Assembly (NCBI GenBank): GCA_900078405.1
Contig: FLTS01000001.1
Coordinates: 1,574,626 to 1,638,625, forward strand
From: an uncultured Stenotrophomonas sp.
GTDB taxonomy: Bacteria; Pseudomonadota; Gammaproteobacteria; Xanthomonadales; Xanthomonadaceae
Direction of reading: 5' to 3'
Length of the DNA stretch: 64,000 nucleotides
Shown here: positions 63,871 through 64,000 of the stretch, in pieces
Layout of the letters: every line of letters starts with the position of its first letter
How positions within the stretch are numbered: the first letter of the stretch is position 1
Notes under the pieces: model-generated
Databases searched by the model: none
The model's input: the letters and a program-made list of their open reading frames with translations, nothing else
What the model was told of the DNA's origin: nothing
Position numbers and translations under genes: made by a program

Positions 63871-64000
63871 ATGCGCCGTCTTGCCTTCGCCATCGCCGCC
63901 GTGCTCGCCTGCGCCAACGTGCAGGCCGCGCCTACCCGCATTCCCGAGCAGGCACTGGCACAGGCGGCGCAGCTGCGCGAGCAGGCGCTGGCCGACGACA
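63871..64000 (+). CDS. N-terminal part of a probable exported peptidase (M28-type, partial)
   Basis: Only 43 codons are inside the window. MRRLAFAIAAVLACANVQAA is a signal peptide, followed by PEQALAQAAQLREQALADD, an opening that resembles periplasmic M28-family aminopeptidases of this lineage. GGAG precedes the ATG by 7 bases. An in-frame ATG at 63859 is possible. The assignment is weak, as no catalytic part is visible. Confidence 0.5.
   Translation, partial: MRRLAFAIAAVLACANVQAAPTRIPEQALAQAAQLREQALADD

Overview
The window is a high-GC, gene-dense chromosomal segment from a member of the Xanthomonadaceae (Gammaproteobacteria; Stenotrophomonas/Pseudoxanthomonas/Xanthomonas type). This rests on gene content and order (sucD-sucC / pilS-pilR, pilB ... 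pilin-pilC-pilD-coaE followed by a ColRS/VgrRS-like two-component pair, and a hda-permease-DUF2066 / purM-purN neighbourhood) and on many GTAG-headed REP palindromes between genes. The exact genus cannot be settled from sequence reading alone. No prophage, insertion sequence, integrase or CRISPR array was seen.

Layout. 1-5.2 kb: end of a TonB-dependent receptor, then a Fur-box-preceded operon (PepSY protein, DUF2271 protein with an FMN-attachment-like motif, DUF4198 protein, ApbE flavin transferase, membrane-anchored CysJ-like NADPH flavoprotein) that looks like an electron route for periplasmic iron reduction. 5.2-9.5 kb: HutD-like protein, 3-hydroxybutyrate oligomer hydrolase divergent from 3-hydroxybutyrate dehydrogenase, and a LuxR-type response regulator broken by a 67-bp hairpin insertion. 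9.6-15.6 kb: thioredoxin 2 and an OsmC-like protein, an RND efflux pump with adaptor, a small DUF2892 protein and a divergent BigR/SqrR-like sulfide-sensing ArsR repressor with a tandem operator. 15.6-22.6 kb: hda, a PerM/AI-2E-like permease, DUF2066, purM, a membrane protein, purN and two tandem DUF3108 proteins. 22.7-28.2 kb: sucDC and pilSR. 28.2-32.4 kb: a histidine kinase and a REC-DUF3369-GGDEF-EAL protein. 32.7-51.8 kb: the type IV pilus locus, in which pilB is separated from pilC by about 14 kb carrying two toxin-antitoxin modules, a glycan gene set, two pilin genes and two paralogous TMTC-like multi-membrane glycosyltransferases. 51.9-64 kb: ColRS/VgrRS-like pair, rimK, tRNA-Gly(CCC), an EstA-type autotransporter esterase, thiSG, trmB, an SLC13-type transporter, a Rieske protein, a small membrane protein, a FAH-family hydrolase, mscL and the start of a probable peptidase.

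How the parts may work together. PilS/PilR and two sigma-54-type promoters in front of the two pilin genes fit RpoN-dependent pilin expression. The gene set between pilB and pilC (a polyprenyl-phosphate sugar synthase-like GT2, a GT4, two methyltransferases, a FemAB-like acyltransferase, a DegT aminotransferase, a flippase-like membrane protein and two GT-C enzymes beside pilins) is most simply read as a pilin O-glycosylation system. This is the most novel-looking part of the window, but its function is inferred from family resemblance and gene context only. A second unusual feature is the variety of REP dimers, some of which supply the stop codon of the neighbouring gene.
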